Source: Bacillus sp. sid0103 (GTDB lineage: Bacteria > Bacillota > Bacilli > Bacillales_B > DSM-18226). From it: DNA of 64,000 nucleotides. The notes beneath the pieces are model-generated. The model was not told where the DNA came from, ran no database searches, and saw only the letters and a program-made list of their open reading frames with translations. This document shows positions 34,574 through 42,825 of this stretch, in pieces; position 1 is the first letter of the stretch; every line of letters starts with the position of its first letter. A program made the translations under genes and the position numbers. The stretch spans positions 282,520 to 346,519 of the forward strand of contig NZ_JAHUWN010000003.1 of NCBI RefSeq assembly GCF_019219025.1. Direction: 5' to 3'.

Positions 34574-36046
34574 CTACTTAATATCCAACTTCCTAAGTTC
34601 AGAAAACGTCCGCTCCCTTTTAAGATTATATGATTGCCATGGCAAACTTTCAGCTGCTGCTTCCTGTTTTCTCTCTAAGAGAATGGTTTTTAATTCAGGT
34701 ATATTCTTATCTTTTTCATATAAGTCGATTAATCCTAAAACCCCTGTATAGGACAAACTATTGAGGTAGTGAACATCAATTTTGCCGCTCAGTTCGTAAC
34801 GGGTCATATTTTCATTTACGACGATCTTATCCAGATCAATCACAGTAATCGTTGTATAGTAGATTAGTGAAGAAATAAAATAAAAGTGAAATAGTGAGAG
34901 TTTCTCTACCCAAATTTTCACTAGAGTGTACGTAAAAATAACGACCAGAAATATCATAAACGAATGGACTAGCACTCTTGTGAACGTAAATCCATATGCG
35001 TCTTCGTACATACTTAACCTTAGGAATGCGGAACTAAGCATGATAGAACTCGCGAGGACGAGGATGGTTAGCATAATTTGTGTTGCTCTTTGCATAAATC
35101 TAGCAGCACGATTTACAAAGGTTAACACGACGATAGTTATGGATAGATTGATCAGAGTAACAAACAGGAGTTCAAAAAACCCATTTCGAGCATATTCTGC
35201 ATAGGTAAAGTCCGCTTGTAATGTACCGCTGAAGAAATACCTAAATTGGACGAGTGTAAACAATAGATACACGGCATTTATTAAAACTAGAACCGTAATA
35301 GAAATAATCCCATCGATTCTAAATGTCTCTTCGTTTGTTTGCAGTTTTATCACGTTAAAATGTCTGCCATATAGGATTTGCATAAAGCCAAAGAAAGTTC
35401 CAGTTAAGAAAAGAATAATCATTAATCTAATGATCCGCTCAGCATTAATGACTTGGAACCATTGTGGAATGCCGCCTATTAATTGTTCAAACTGAGAGTC
35501 TGCCGATATGAGTAAGTTCAACACAACAAATAGGATTGGCAGTGAGATCGCAATTCCGAGACCCACCTTTTTCCATATTAATAATTTGTCTTCGTGGACT
35601 CCTTGTTTTAAACTCTTTCCTATCAAATTTACGAAACCGATATTAAATTTTAGTGATTGCAGGATGCGTGTCAAGATTAACGTTATAAAAGCAGGCTTAT
35701 TCCATTTAATATTTTCCGGAATCGTGATTAACGCTAAATGAAAGATAACCAACCCCGGAATCACCATGATATTTAGAGCATAAAAAAGTTTGTTGTTATT
35801 TATGACGTAACTAGCTGAAAGGAGCCAAATACAACAAAGAATCAAGTATCCTAAACGTTGATGGGAAAAACGAAAGCGGCGGTAGCGCCACATAAACACC
35901 GCGTAAAAAGCAGCAATAAATACGAAGTAGGAGATCCCTATCTCACTGCGAAAAAATGCTTCTTCACCCAAAATTCCAAGCAGTAAACATAAGAATAAAA
36001 AGATCCAAGCACCTTTGCCTATTTTTGTTTCTATTTTCGTTTCCAT
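34574..36046 (-). CDS. DUF4173-type polytopic membrane protein
   Basis: A 490-residue integral membrane protein with about 11-12 helices. Its LNRAARFMQRATQIMLTILV-like helix and the arrangement of an early WRYRRFRFSHQRLGY loop match DUF4173 (DUF4153-related) proteins from memory. The ATG at 36046 follows AGAGGG at 6 bases; the frame extends to 36229 without support. It is the last gene after padR and the HAAS-domain gene, the common context for this family in Bacillus. Its function is unknown. A membrane stress role is suggested by the PadR partner. Confidence 0.75.
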   Translation of the reverse strand: METKIETKIGKGAWIFLFLCLLLGILGEEAFFRSEIGISYFVFIAAFYAVFMWRYRRFRFSHQRLGYLILCCIWLLSASYVINNNKLFYALNIMVIPGLVIFHLALITIPENIKWNKPAFITLILTRILQSLKFNIGFVNLIGKSLKQGVHEDKLLIWKKVGLGIAISLPILFVVLNLLISADSQFEQLIGGIPQWFQVINAERIIRLMIILFLTGTFFGFMQILYGRHFNVIKLQTNEETFRIDGIISITVLVLINAVYLLFTLVQFRYFFSGTLQADFTYAEYARNGFFELLFVTLINLSITIVVLTFVNRAARFMQRATQIMLTILVLASSIMLSSAFLRLSMYEDAYGFTFTRVLVHSFMIFLVVIFTYTLVKIWVEKLSLFHFYFISSLIYYTTITVIDLDKIVVNENMTRYELSGKIDVHYLNSLSYTGVLGLIDLYEKDKNIPELKTILLERKQEAAAESLPWQSYNLKRERTFSELRKLDIK

Positions 36047-36114
36047 TTTCATCCCTCTTTTACTTAGATTTTCTATATATATAGTTTTACTAGGTATATA
36101 TGCAAAAAAAATGC

Positions 36115-36750
36115 TTATACCGAAGCTTTTCTCCCCCACCGATAGCCAATCCAACTGATTGGATAAAGGATGATGGTAAAAATGATACAAGCAATAATAA
36201 ACGTTTTGGTCAATAATGGGGCAAACCAAGCATGCGGGATGATTTCAAATACCGTCAAGACCATTAATAATAAATTAGGAATAAGTGATAGTAAAAACGT
36301 CCTATTAAGAAGCACTCTTCCATTATGACCAAATCCCTTTCCAATTTCATATCCTAATAAGGCCCAGAAAAACATATATATAAAAGCAATTAATGTTGGT
36401 ATCGCAGTTAACTGATTCCATGCAACCGCAAGCCATTCCCATTGATAGACATTGTGGGCCAAAGTAAGTAAGCTGCCTCCTCCGAAAAAAAGAACATTTA
36501 AAAGGATAAACAGCCATTTCATATTACTGGGGGTGACAGAAAATTCTTCTCTCCATATTTGGACAATCTCCTCAGGACTGCCAAGGCGGTATACAAGTAG
36601 TTCATATATTGCAGCCTCGTCCTGACATTCCGATTCAATCAGAATTTCATCGATATGAGATTCATATTCACGGAGAATTTCTTTTTTATCTAACTGGTTT
36701 CCTAATCCCTTTGCCAGCTCTTCAAGAAACCTATTCTTCGGCCGTTCCAT
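36115..36750 (-). CDS. HAAS/DUF1700-like membrane protein
   Basis: A 211-residue protein with a cytoplasmic N-terminal HAAS-type helical domain (about 1-70: [20 protein letters not shown] and [13 protein letters not shown]) followed by four membrane helices. Such proteins are usually encoded with PadR regulators and may act as their membrane-bound partners. The start overlaps the padR gene by 20 bases. The domain call rests on the pattern; the function is unknown. Confidence 0.8.
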   Translation of the reverse strand: MERPKNRFLEELAKGLGNQLDKKEILREYESHIDEILIESECQDEAAIYELLVYRLGSPEEIVQIWREEFSVTPSNMKWLFILLNVLFFGGGSLLTLAHNVYQWEWLAVAWNQLTAIPTLIAFIYMFFWALLGYEIGKGFGHNGRVLLNRTFLLSLIPNLLLMVLTVFEIIPHAWFAPLLTKTFIIACIIFTIILYPISWIGYRWGRKASV

Positions 36751-37078
36751 GCTTCGATCTCCCTATCACTTTGTTCATCACTTTAACAAAGTCTTGCCAT
36801 TCACGGGTTTTTTCACCCAATAATTCTTTTCCTGCTTTTGTAATTTTATAATACTTCCGTGCTGGACCCTTTTCCTGCTCCTGCCAATAACACTCTATAT
36901 ACTCTTGTTTTTCAAGCTTGTGAAGTGCAGGATACAAGGTTCCTTCTTTAACACTTAAATCATTATCACTGCGCTGCTCTAGTTCTTTCACTAATTCATA
37001 GCCATACATATCCCGCTCGTTTAATAACTGAAGAAGGATTAATGATGTACTGCCTTTGACTAATTCACGGTTAAACAT
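36731..37078 (-). CDS. PadR-family transcriptional regulator
   Basis: A 115-residue winged-helix repressor of the PadR family: start [25 protein letters not shown], wing [19 protein letters not shown], then [12 protein letters not shown] and a C-terminal dimerisation helix. The ATG has AGGTAGGTG upstream. It is the first gene of an operon with the HAAS and DUF4173-type genes. An inverted repeat ACCTA-N7-TAGGT overlaps its leader and ribosome site and may be an autoregulatory operator. Confidence 0.92.
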   Translation of the reverse strand: MFNRELVKGSTSLILLQLLNERDMYGYELVKELEQRSDNDLSVKEGTLYPALHKLEKQEYIECYWQEQEKGPARKYYKITKAGKELLGEKTREWQDFVKVMNKVIGRSKHGTAEE

Positions 37079-37088
37079 TTTATCACCT

Positions 37089-37105
37089 ACCTAGATTTAT
37101 TAGGT
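37089..37105. promoter_or_regulatory. Possible PadR operator
   Basis: The inverted repeat ACCTA-GATTTAT-TAGGT lies 11 bp upstream of the padR start and overlaps its ribosome site. A related TAGGTATATA half-site occurs at about 36091 before the DUF4173-type gene. Binding by PadR is inferred from position. Confidence 0.45.
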
Positions 37106-37155
37106 ACATAGAAATTCTATATCAAAACCATGTCATTGTAAAGAACCTTAAAAAA

Positions 37156-37182
37156 ATTAGTGACGATTTTCATCGCCACTAA
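37156..37182 (-). terminator. Terminator of the 57-residue protein gene
   Basis: The stem ATTAGTGACGAT / ATCGCCACTAAT, with one mismatch, is followed on the minus strand by a run of seven T. Confidence 0.8.
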
Positions 37183-37194
37183 TCAGTTCTTCCC

Positions 37195-37368
37195 CTATTT
37201 TACCCTGCCATTATTTCTCAACACTTTAATGTTTTGGTCGCGCTCGCCTCCATCAGATAATTCCTCTGAAAACTCATGTTTTGCAGCATCTCCTACTAAT
37301 TCGCCCTGCTTGATGGTCCTCGGTGCTAAATTGTTATTGGGTGCTGCTTGTTCATTCCATTTTCCCAT
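37195..37368 (-). CDS. Small hydrophilic protein, 57 residues
   Basis: A short gene with a good GAGGTG ribosome site before the ATG at 37368. The product is polar (starts MGKWNEQAAPNNNLAPRT; contains GDAAKHEFSEELSDGGERDQ) with no cysteine or membrane segment, and recalls small acid-soluble or YfhD-like proteins of Bacillus by composition. The family is not certain. It lies between the padR operon and rocE with its own terminator. Confidence 0.7.
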   Translation of the reverse strand: MGKWNEQAAPNNNLAPRTIKQGELVGDAAKHEFSEELSDGGERDQNIKVLRNNGRVK

Positions 37369-37426
37369 TAAAATCACCTCGATAAATAGTATTTGATTTT
37401 TCCTGCAACTTATCCGAACAATAAAA

Positions 37427-37478
37427 AACTGCACCTCCAATTGTTAGTTCGTGTCCAACAATTGGGATGCAGTTCAAT
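37427..37478 (-). terminator. Terminator of the amino acid permease gene
   Basis: An 18-bp nearly perfect stem AACTGCACCTCCAATTGTT / AACAATTGGGATGCAGTT with an 11-base loop lies 6 bp after the permease stop codon, with TTTTTTATT on the minus strand. Confidence 0.9.
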
Positions 37479-37483
37479 TCAAA

Positions 37484-38926
37484 CTAGATAACCATTTTTT
37501 TATTATCATGCAATTGTAATTCTTGTGTTCCTGTATCGTCTACTTCACGGTTCTTTTTAATTCTAAAATGATAAATTAAATAACAAGCTACGACAAACGG
37601 AACTCCAAGGTAAAGAGCTAAACGTTGTTCTGAATCAAATGCTAAACTTCCAAGAACAATACAATTTAATGTTAATGCGAGTATCGGCAGCGCCGGATAG
37701 AGTGGAGTTCTGAACTTAAGTTCTTCTAACTTCCCGCCTTCACGGATAAATTTTCTACGGAAAGCAATTTGCGATGCTGTGATCGAGATCCAACCAACTT
37801 GAGCACCTAATCCCGCGATAGAAAGGAGCCAAACAAAAACCGTTTCTTCAGCAAAGAATCCTGACAATAGTGATAATAAAGCAATTCCAATGGTCAAAAT
37901 TAGCGCGTTGATTGGTACACCTTGTTTATTAACTTTCGCAAGTGCAGGTCGCGTCATTTTCTCTTTAGACATCGCATATAGCATCCGTGTGGCAGCATAT
38001 AGTCCGGAGTTTGCAACAGAAAGTAATGCGGTTAGGATAACAAAGTTCATAATGTCAGCTGCATACGGAATACCAATACTGTCAAAAACAACAACAAATG
38101 GACTTTCCACTACTCCAGCTTGTTTCATAGGGATTAAGCTAGCTAACACGAAAATTGCTAAAACAAAGAAAAATAATGTCCGCCAAACTGTTTGTTTGAT
38201 TGATTTCGGAATCGTTTTTTCTGGTTCTTCACTCTCACCAGCCGCGATCCCGATTAATTCTGTTCCTTGAAACGAAAAGTTAACAGCAATCATGGTAATA
38301 ATGAGGGCCGTAAATCCATGTGGTAATAACCCATGTGCTGTGAAATTTGAGAAAAATGGCGCTGGTTGTCCACCTTTTAAGTGAATTAAACCAAACATCG
38401 CCGCTCCTCCAAGAACGATAAAGGCAATAATGGCGAAGATTTTAATACTTGAAAACCAAAATTCAGTTTCACCAAACGCACGAGCAGAGAGGGCATTGAG
38501 TGAAAATAATACGACAGCAAAAATTGCACACCACATCCAGATCGGCGAATCAGGAAACCATCTTTGCATGAGCTGTCCTGCAGATAATAATTCCAATGCC
38601 ACAGTTACAGACCAACCTAACCAGTATAGCCAGCCAAGCGCGAATCCCGTACCAGGCCCAATGAATTTCGTCGTATACGTTTGAAATGAACCAGAAACCG
38701 GCATCGCAACAGATAATTCACCGAGACATAGCATGGTTAAAAACATGATAAAACCGCCGACTATATAAGAAAGAATCGCACCAGTCGGCCCTGCCTGGCT
38801 TATCGTATAACCTGAACCTAAGAAAAGACCTGATCCGATTACCCCGCCTAATGAGATCATAAATAAATGTCTCGCCTTCATCGTCCGTTTTAATTCATGA
38901 TTTGAACTGTTTTCCTGTAAATTCAT
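37484..38926 (-). CDS. rocE: Amino acid permease, RocE/RocC type
   Basis: An APC-superfamily amino acid:proton symporter of 480 residues with 12 predicted membrane helices. KARHLFMISLGGVIGSGLFLGSGYTISQAGP is the family's first-helix signature, and the middle GTELIGIAAGESEEPEKTIP segment is that of the arginine/ornithine permeases RocE and RocC as I recall them. A sigma-54 promoter (39119-39135) and inverted-repeat sites precede it, and rocR is divergent, so arginine or ornithine import under RocR/SigL control is likely. RocE versus RocC cannot be settled. Leader length is about 180 nt. Confidence 0.85.
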   Translation of the reverse strand: MNLQENSSNHELKRTMKARHLFMISLGGVIGSGLFLGSGYTISQAGPTGAILSYIVGGFIMFLTMLCLGELSVAMPVSGSFQTYTTKFIGPGTGFALGWLYWLGWSVTVALELLSAGQLMQRWFPDSPIWMWCAIFAVVLFSLNALSARAFGETEFWFSSIKIFAIIAFIVLGGAAMFGLIHLKGGQPAPFFSNFTAHGLLPHGFTALIITMIAVNFSFQGTELIGIAAGESEEPEKTIPKSIKQTVWRTLFFFVLAIFVLASLIPMKQAGVVESPFVVVFDSIGIPYAADIMNFVILTALLSVANSGLYAATRMLYAMSKEKMTRPALAKVNKQGVPINALILTIGIALLSLLSGFFAEETVFVWLLSIAGLGAQVGWISITASQIAFRRKFIREGGKLEELKFRTPLYPALPILALTLNCIVLGSLAFDSEQRLALYLGVPFVVACYLIYHFRIKKNREVDDTGTQELQLHDNKKMVI

Positions 38927-39118
38927 TACATTTCCCCCTTCTCCCCTAAAACAAGGAATACGCTTTCAAACCTTTCAATACTAAAATAATAGGATAATTA
39001 TTTTGCAAAAAGGCAAGTGTAGAAAAAACCTTCGCATTAGAAATTATATGAAAATAGTAGTCTATTAACAACAGAAAAATAATTTCTAAATTATCACTAT
39101 ATTTTTAAAATAATTAAA

Positions 39119-39135
39119 TGCAAGTTTCATGCCAA
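39119..39135 (-). promoter_or_regulatory. Sigma-54 (SigL) promoter for the amino acid permease
   Basis: On the minus strand TTGGCATGAAACTTGCA matches the consensus TTGGCAC-N5-TTGCA with GG and GC exactly 12 bp apart (-24/-12). Transcription would start near 39108. Confidence 0.85.
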
Positions 39136-39203
39136 ACTTGATTTACCCAGATTATGAACATTATTTGAACATTATAGCAAAATATGTTTGCATGCACAAA
39201 AAA

Positions 39204-39226
39204 ATTTTGCGCCTATACTGCAAAAT
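39204..39226. promoter_or_regulatory. Putative RocR upstream activating site
   Basis: The inverted repeat ATTTTGC-N9-GCAAAAT lies about 100 bp upstream of the predicted sigma-54 start, where an activator such as RocR would bind. The same half-site TTTTGCA/TGCAAAA is repeated several times in the intergenic region. Confidence 0.65.
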
Positions 39227-39335
39227 TACATTTACCATGAAAAGGGATAGTTATATTTTTCAAAATCGACCAAATAAAGGTCAGCTATTGCCAATGCCAA
39301 TTTTCTTTGCAAAATTCTCTCTTTTTTTATAAAAC

Positions 39336-39352
39336 TGCAAAACTATTTTGCA
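39336..39352. promoter_or_regulatory. Second TGCAAAA/TTTTGCA palindrome near rocR
   Basis: TGCAAAA-CTA-TTTTGCA lies 56 bp upstream of the rocR start codon. It may be the autoregulatory site of rocR or a second activator site for the permease promoter. Confidence 0.55.
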
Positions 39353-39407
39353 TTATTACGTTTTATTTGGTTAAATAGGTGCATAAAGGATTAATAAAAG
39401 GGAATGA

Positions 39408-40832
39408 ATGAGGATGGAGAAAACAAATCATACAGTGAGTTATTTACAATATGTAAATCGGATGTATAAGCGAATCTTAGACGAAGTAGATGTAGGTGTC
39501 CATGCCGTAGATGAAACAGGGAAAACGATTATTTATAATAAAAAAATGATGCAAATGGAGTCTATGGATCATCAAGATGTTATTGATAAAAACCTTCTAG
39601 ATGTATTTATGTTTAAAGACGACCAATCTAGTACACTTGTAAAAGCGCTGCAAGAAGGCAAAGAAACGATTAACGTAAAACAAACTTATTTTAATAACAA
39701 AGGCCGTGAAATTACGACCATTAACAATACTATTCCAATTTATCAATATGAAAAACTTCAAGGCGCTGTCGAAATTTCCAAGGATGTAACGAAGCTGGAG
39801 CGACTTATGAAAGGCAATATGAATAAGGGGTCTACTCGATACACGTTTGATAAAATCATTGGAGACAGCCCAGCTATTCAAGAAGTCATAGAATCTGCTA
39901 AGCGCGCAACCCGAACCTCTTCCTATGTTTTAATCGTTGGAGATACAGGTACTGGGAAGGAACTTTTTGCTCAAAGTATTCACAACGGGAGTAATCGTTT
40001 ATCTGCTCCGTTTATTTCACAAAACTGCGCCGCATTACCAGATAATCTAATTGAAAGTCTTTTGTTTGGAACAAAGCGGGGTGCGTTTACGGGGGCTGTC
40101 GATACCCCAGGCTTATTTGAGCAGGCGAATGGTGGTACCCTGCTTCTTGATGAGATTAACTCTTTGAATCTTAATCTTCAGGCAAAATTACTTCGAGTTC
40201 TTCAAGAAAAAACGATTAGGCGAATCGGTGATACGAAGGATACACCCGTTGATGTTCGAGTCATCGCTAACATGAATGAAGATCCGATCGATGCAATTGC
40301 TAATGATCGAATGCGTAAAGACTTATACTATCGACTAGGAGTCGTTACCATCTTTGTACCATCTCTTAAAGACCGGAAAGAAGATATTCCCTTATTAGTC
40401 CAGCATTTTATCCAAAAATACAATGAGTTGTTTCAGATGAATGTAAAAGGGTTGACTGAGGAGGTTCGACAGTCTTTCTTTGAATATGACTGGCTTGGGA
40501 ATGTTCGGGAACTTGAACATATAATTGAAGCAGCTATGAACATTATGATCGATGAAGAATGGATTTCCTATTCCCATTTACCTTATCAATATCGAAGCAA
40601 AATGCAAATGAAAGAGAGAATGATCCCACTTTCTACAGTTGATACCTTTATCAAGGAAAATTCGGAAGCAGCGGTACCGCTAAAATATCAAATGGAATTA
40701 TTTGAAAAATCCTATATTGATCATGTATTATCTAGAAATGATTTTAATATCTCTCGGACTGCTAATCTCCTTGGGCTTAGTAGACAAAGCTTACAGTATC
40801 GGATGAAGAAATTGAACATTACCGGAAAATAA
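39408..40832 (+). CDS. rocR: Sigma-54-dependent activator RocR
   Basis: RocR activates arginine/ornithine catabolism genes from sigma-54 promoters when ornithine or citrulline is present. The 474-residue protein has an N-terminal PAS-like sensory domain (about 15-130: VDVGVHAVDETGKTIIYNKK), a AAA+ sigma-54-interaction domain (about 145-385) with Walker A GDTGTGKELFA, the sigma-54 contact GAFTGA in KRGAFTGAVD, and Walker B GGTLLLDEINS, and a C-terminal Fis-type helix-turn-helix (SRTANLLGLSRQSLQYRMKK). The close match to B. subtilis RocR is from memory. Divergent from the permease gene it most likely controls. Confidence 0.95.
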   Translation: MRMEKTNHTVSYLQYVNRMYKRILDEVDVGVHAVDETGKTIIYNKKMMQMESMDHQDVIDKNLLDVFMFKDDQSSTLVKALQEGKETINVKQTYFNNKGREITTINNTIPIYQYEKLQGAVEISKDVTKLERLMKGNMNKGSTRYTFDKIIGDSPAIQEVIESAKRATRTSSYVLIVGDTGTGKELFAQSIHNGSNRLSAPFISQNCAALPDNLIESLLFGTKRGAFTGAVDTPGLFEQANGGTLLLDEINSLNLNLQAKLLRVLQEKTIRRIGDTKDTPVDVRVIANMNEDPIDAIANDRMRKDLYYRLGVVTIFVPSLKDRKEDIPLLVQHFIQKYNELFQMNVKGLTEEVRQSFFEYDWLGNVRELEHIIEAAMNIMIDEEWISYSHLPYQYRSKMQMKERMIPLSTVDTFIKENSEAAVPLKYQMELFEKSYIDHVLSRNDFNISRTANLLGLSRQSLQYRMKKLNITGK

Positions 40833-40848
40833 GATTTAACCAAACGCG

Positions 40849-40882
40849 CGGAAAGCTATTTTAGCTTTCTGTTTTTTTTATT
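40849..40882 (+). terminator. Terminator of rocR
   Basis: The stem GGAAAGCTA / TAGCTTTCT with a small loop is followed by a run of eight T. Confidence 0.85.
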
Positions 40883-41051
40883 ATCTAGCACAAAACCAAG
40901 TGATTTCACATAAAATTATTATAGAAAAGTAATGTAGTTTGATAAATGGAATCTCTTATTCCACTGAATTCCCTATAAGCAATAAAATAATACAAGCATA
41001 ATAATTCCATTTTTTCTCCATACTAAGAAGAAAAAAGATGAGGTGAATAAA

Positions 41052-41258
41052 ATGGGACTACTCAACTCTTTTAACCAATGGAAAGAGACAAAATACCAAA
41101 ATCATATCACTAATATGAAAGATCAAGGCAAATGTCCTGATTGTCATGGCCGCGGTTATACCGTATACCCTTATAATGAATTTGCCTATTTCAATTCATT
41201 TGAATGCCCAGGATGTCAAGGCACAGGTCAATATGCAGACTGGGAAGAAATGCAGTAA
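41052..41258 (+). CDS. Small zinc-finger protein with two DnaJ-like CxxCxG motifs
   Basis: A 68-residue protein containing CPDCHGRGY and CPGCQGTGQ, the two halves of a DnaJ-type zinc-binding module, with a 20-residue spacer. It lacks a J domain, so it is a free-standing zinc finger of a kind common as small Bacillus proteins. The ATG at 41052 follows GAGGTG; an upstream GTG overlaps that site. It is monocistronic with its own terminator. A chaperone or RNA-binding role is only a guess from the motif. Confidence 0.8.
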   Translation: MGLLNSFNQWKETKYQNHITNMKDQGKCPDCHGRGYTVYPYNEFAYFNSFECPGCQGTGQYADWEEMQ

Positions 41259-41291
41259 TTTTATCCGAATCTATCCCTTTCAAAAAAATGA

Positions 41292-41336
41292 AAATCCCTC
41301 CATTATTTCCGTTTATTCGGTTAATGAAGGGATTCT
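41292..41336. terminator. Convergent terminator
   Basis: The stem AATCCCTCCATTA / TAATGAAGGGATT, with one bulge on each side, separates the zinc-finger and VanW genes. Confidence 0.75.
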
Positions 41337-41384
41337 TATTTCATATATGGCATCAGTTTATTTGGAAAATTCACAACTTACTTT

Positions 41385-42416
41385 TTAGATTCGTTTCTTA
41401 AGTTGACTTTGATAAGTTTTTGACGTCCTTACTTCAACCGTTAGTGACCCTCCGTTTACAATTGCTTTTAATATTAAAGGTACACCCGTTGTATTTTTAA
41501 ATCTAAAATCTTTACCTCCATAAGAAACAGTCGCATCTCTTCCTTTTGGCACGTAACCAACTGTTAAGGAATGATGGTGTTTTTCGATATATTGTACGGC
41601 CAGTTGATCGATGGCATTATACATAGTAGAAGAAGTTTGACAGATTCCCCCACCATAACCTTCAACTAATTTCCCGTAATTTATCTCTGGTGCTTTTTGA
41701 TATCCGTGTTCGGCATCACTCGGGCCAACTGTTGTATTATAGGAGAAAGAATCATTCGTTCCAAGGATGATATTATTTATCGCCTTAGCTGATAGTTCAA
41801 TATTTTTAGTTCTTCCTACAGTACCACTATTAAAATAGGTGGTATATGAAGCTACTACGACATCATCTAATTCGGAAGCCTCCTCAGCTTGATATCCACT
41901 TGCATTCATATATAAAGGTAATTCTACATTGCCGCCTTTTTCTGATACCAACATAATCTTTTCGGCCAACTCATCTTCTTCAAGGATTTGTTGCGGAGTA
42001 CCTTTGATAATCGTACCATCTTCAGCCAGTTTATCAAGAACCATTCGTTTGTCGTAACCAGGTTTCGATTGGGTTCCACGAGCTAATTCTCTTGTTATTT
42101 TCGCTATTTCAACTTTATAATTGTCAGGATTTGTTATGTACCCTAGATCTTTAGTATTAAAAGTTTTAACAACGTTTTTCGTACTCGGGTCAACAATATT
42201 GACATAAACAGGCCTTGCTTCTTCCCGCTTCCGTTCTTCTTCTCGTTTCTTTGCTTCTGCCAGTTTCTTTTCTTCTTGTAGTTTTTTCTCTTTTTCGATT
42301 TTTTCCTGCTGTTCCGCTGCTTTTGCTTCTTTTTCTTTTGCAGTTTGTACCGTACATCCAGTTCCAATTAAACACACTGCCACTAGTAGTGAAATTACCC
42401 AATTTCGCTTTGCCAT
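41385..42416 (-). CDS. VanW-family lipoprotein
   Basis: A 343-residue lipoprotein. The signal peptide ends in lipobox LIGTGC (Cys21), followed by a Lys/Glu-rich charged helix (about 25-68) that could span the cell wall. The C-terminal 150 residues are a VanW domain (NDSFSYNTTVGPSDAEHGYQ, EGYGGGICQTSSTMYNA, HHHSLTVGYVPKGRDATVSY). VanW proteins occur in vancomycin-resistance clusters and in spore-formers, with no established reaction; a peptidoglycan-related activity is assumed. The start has GTGGGAG. Monocistronic. Confidence 0.88.
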   Translation of the reverse strand: MAKRNWVISLLVAVCLIGTGCTVQTAKEKEAKAAEQQEKIEKEKKLQEEKKLAEAKKREEERKREEARPVYVNIVDPSTKNVVKTFNTKDLGYITNPDNYKVEIAKITRELARGTQSKPGYDKRMVLDKLAEDGTIIKGTPQQILEEDELAEKIMLVSEKGGNVELPLYMNASGYQAEEASELDDVVVASYTTYFNSGTVGRTKNIELSAKAINNIILGTNDSFSYNTTVGPSDAEHGYQKAPEINYGKLVEGYGGGICQTSSTMYNAIDQLAVQYIEKHHHSLTVGYVPKGRDATVSYGGKDFRFKNTTGVPLILKAIVNGGSLTVEVRTSKTYQSQLKKRI

Positions 42417-42707
42417 TTTCTCCCACTTTACTCCTTTTTGTATAGCCTTATGCCCTTTTATAAGGTTAGACGATATCGTATGAAATTTGTTTCATATCAT
42501 TCTACTATTCTATTCCATTTTTAATGGAAATCCCTTCAGAAGTATTGGAAATTTTTATATAAAAAAGTAGATAAAATGGATTTACAAATAAAATCATAGA
42601 CTTTTTTAACATTGCTATTCACCTATGTCCTTATTCTCACATGGTATAATTAAAGCAGAAATTAATAAAATATCAATACCTCTTTAGTCCCCTCTTTGAC
42701 AAAAGCT

Positions 42708-42748
42708 CCAATCAACATAGCTAAAACAATAACCTTTAACACAGCCAA
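42708..42748. repeat. Remnant of the palindromic dispersed element (right end)
   Basis: GCTCCAATCAACA followed about 20 bp later by TTTAACACAGCC matches only the right-hand end of the element found at 7811 and 34445. No left half is present. The rest of this 409-bp gap (42417-42825) holds an imperfect GTATGAAA/TTTCATAT inverted repeat near 42478 and the GGTGCCTGACACC hairpin. Confidence 0.4.
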
Positions 42749-42759
42749 AATAAAAAAAT

Positions 42760-42804
42760 GGTGCCTGACACCTAATACGCAAAACGTATTAGGTGTCAGG
42801 CACC
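42760..42804 (-). repeat. GGTGCCTGACACC palindromic repeat acting as terminator of aspA
   Basis: A perfect 20-bp inverted repeat (GGTGCCTGACACCTAATACG and its complement) with the 5-base loop CAAAA lies 20 bp after the aspA stop codon. The outer GGTGCCTGACACC core is a motif I know as repeated between genes in many Bacillaceae. Here it doubles as a strong hairpin terminator. Confidence 0.85.
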
Positions 42805-42825
42805 TCTTTAATCAAAAATAAATTA

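Noticed and set aside
39001..39020. Candidate second sigma-54 promoter on the minus strand (ACTTGCCTTTTTGCA)
   Set aside because: The GG/GC spacing of 12 bp is not met; the site at 39119-39135 fits exactly.
39129..39332. Plus-strand frame of 67 codons in the rocE/rocR gap
   Set aside because: It overlaps the sigma-54 promoter and inverted-repeat sites and has no ribosome site.
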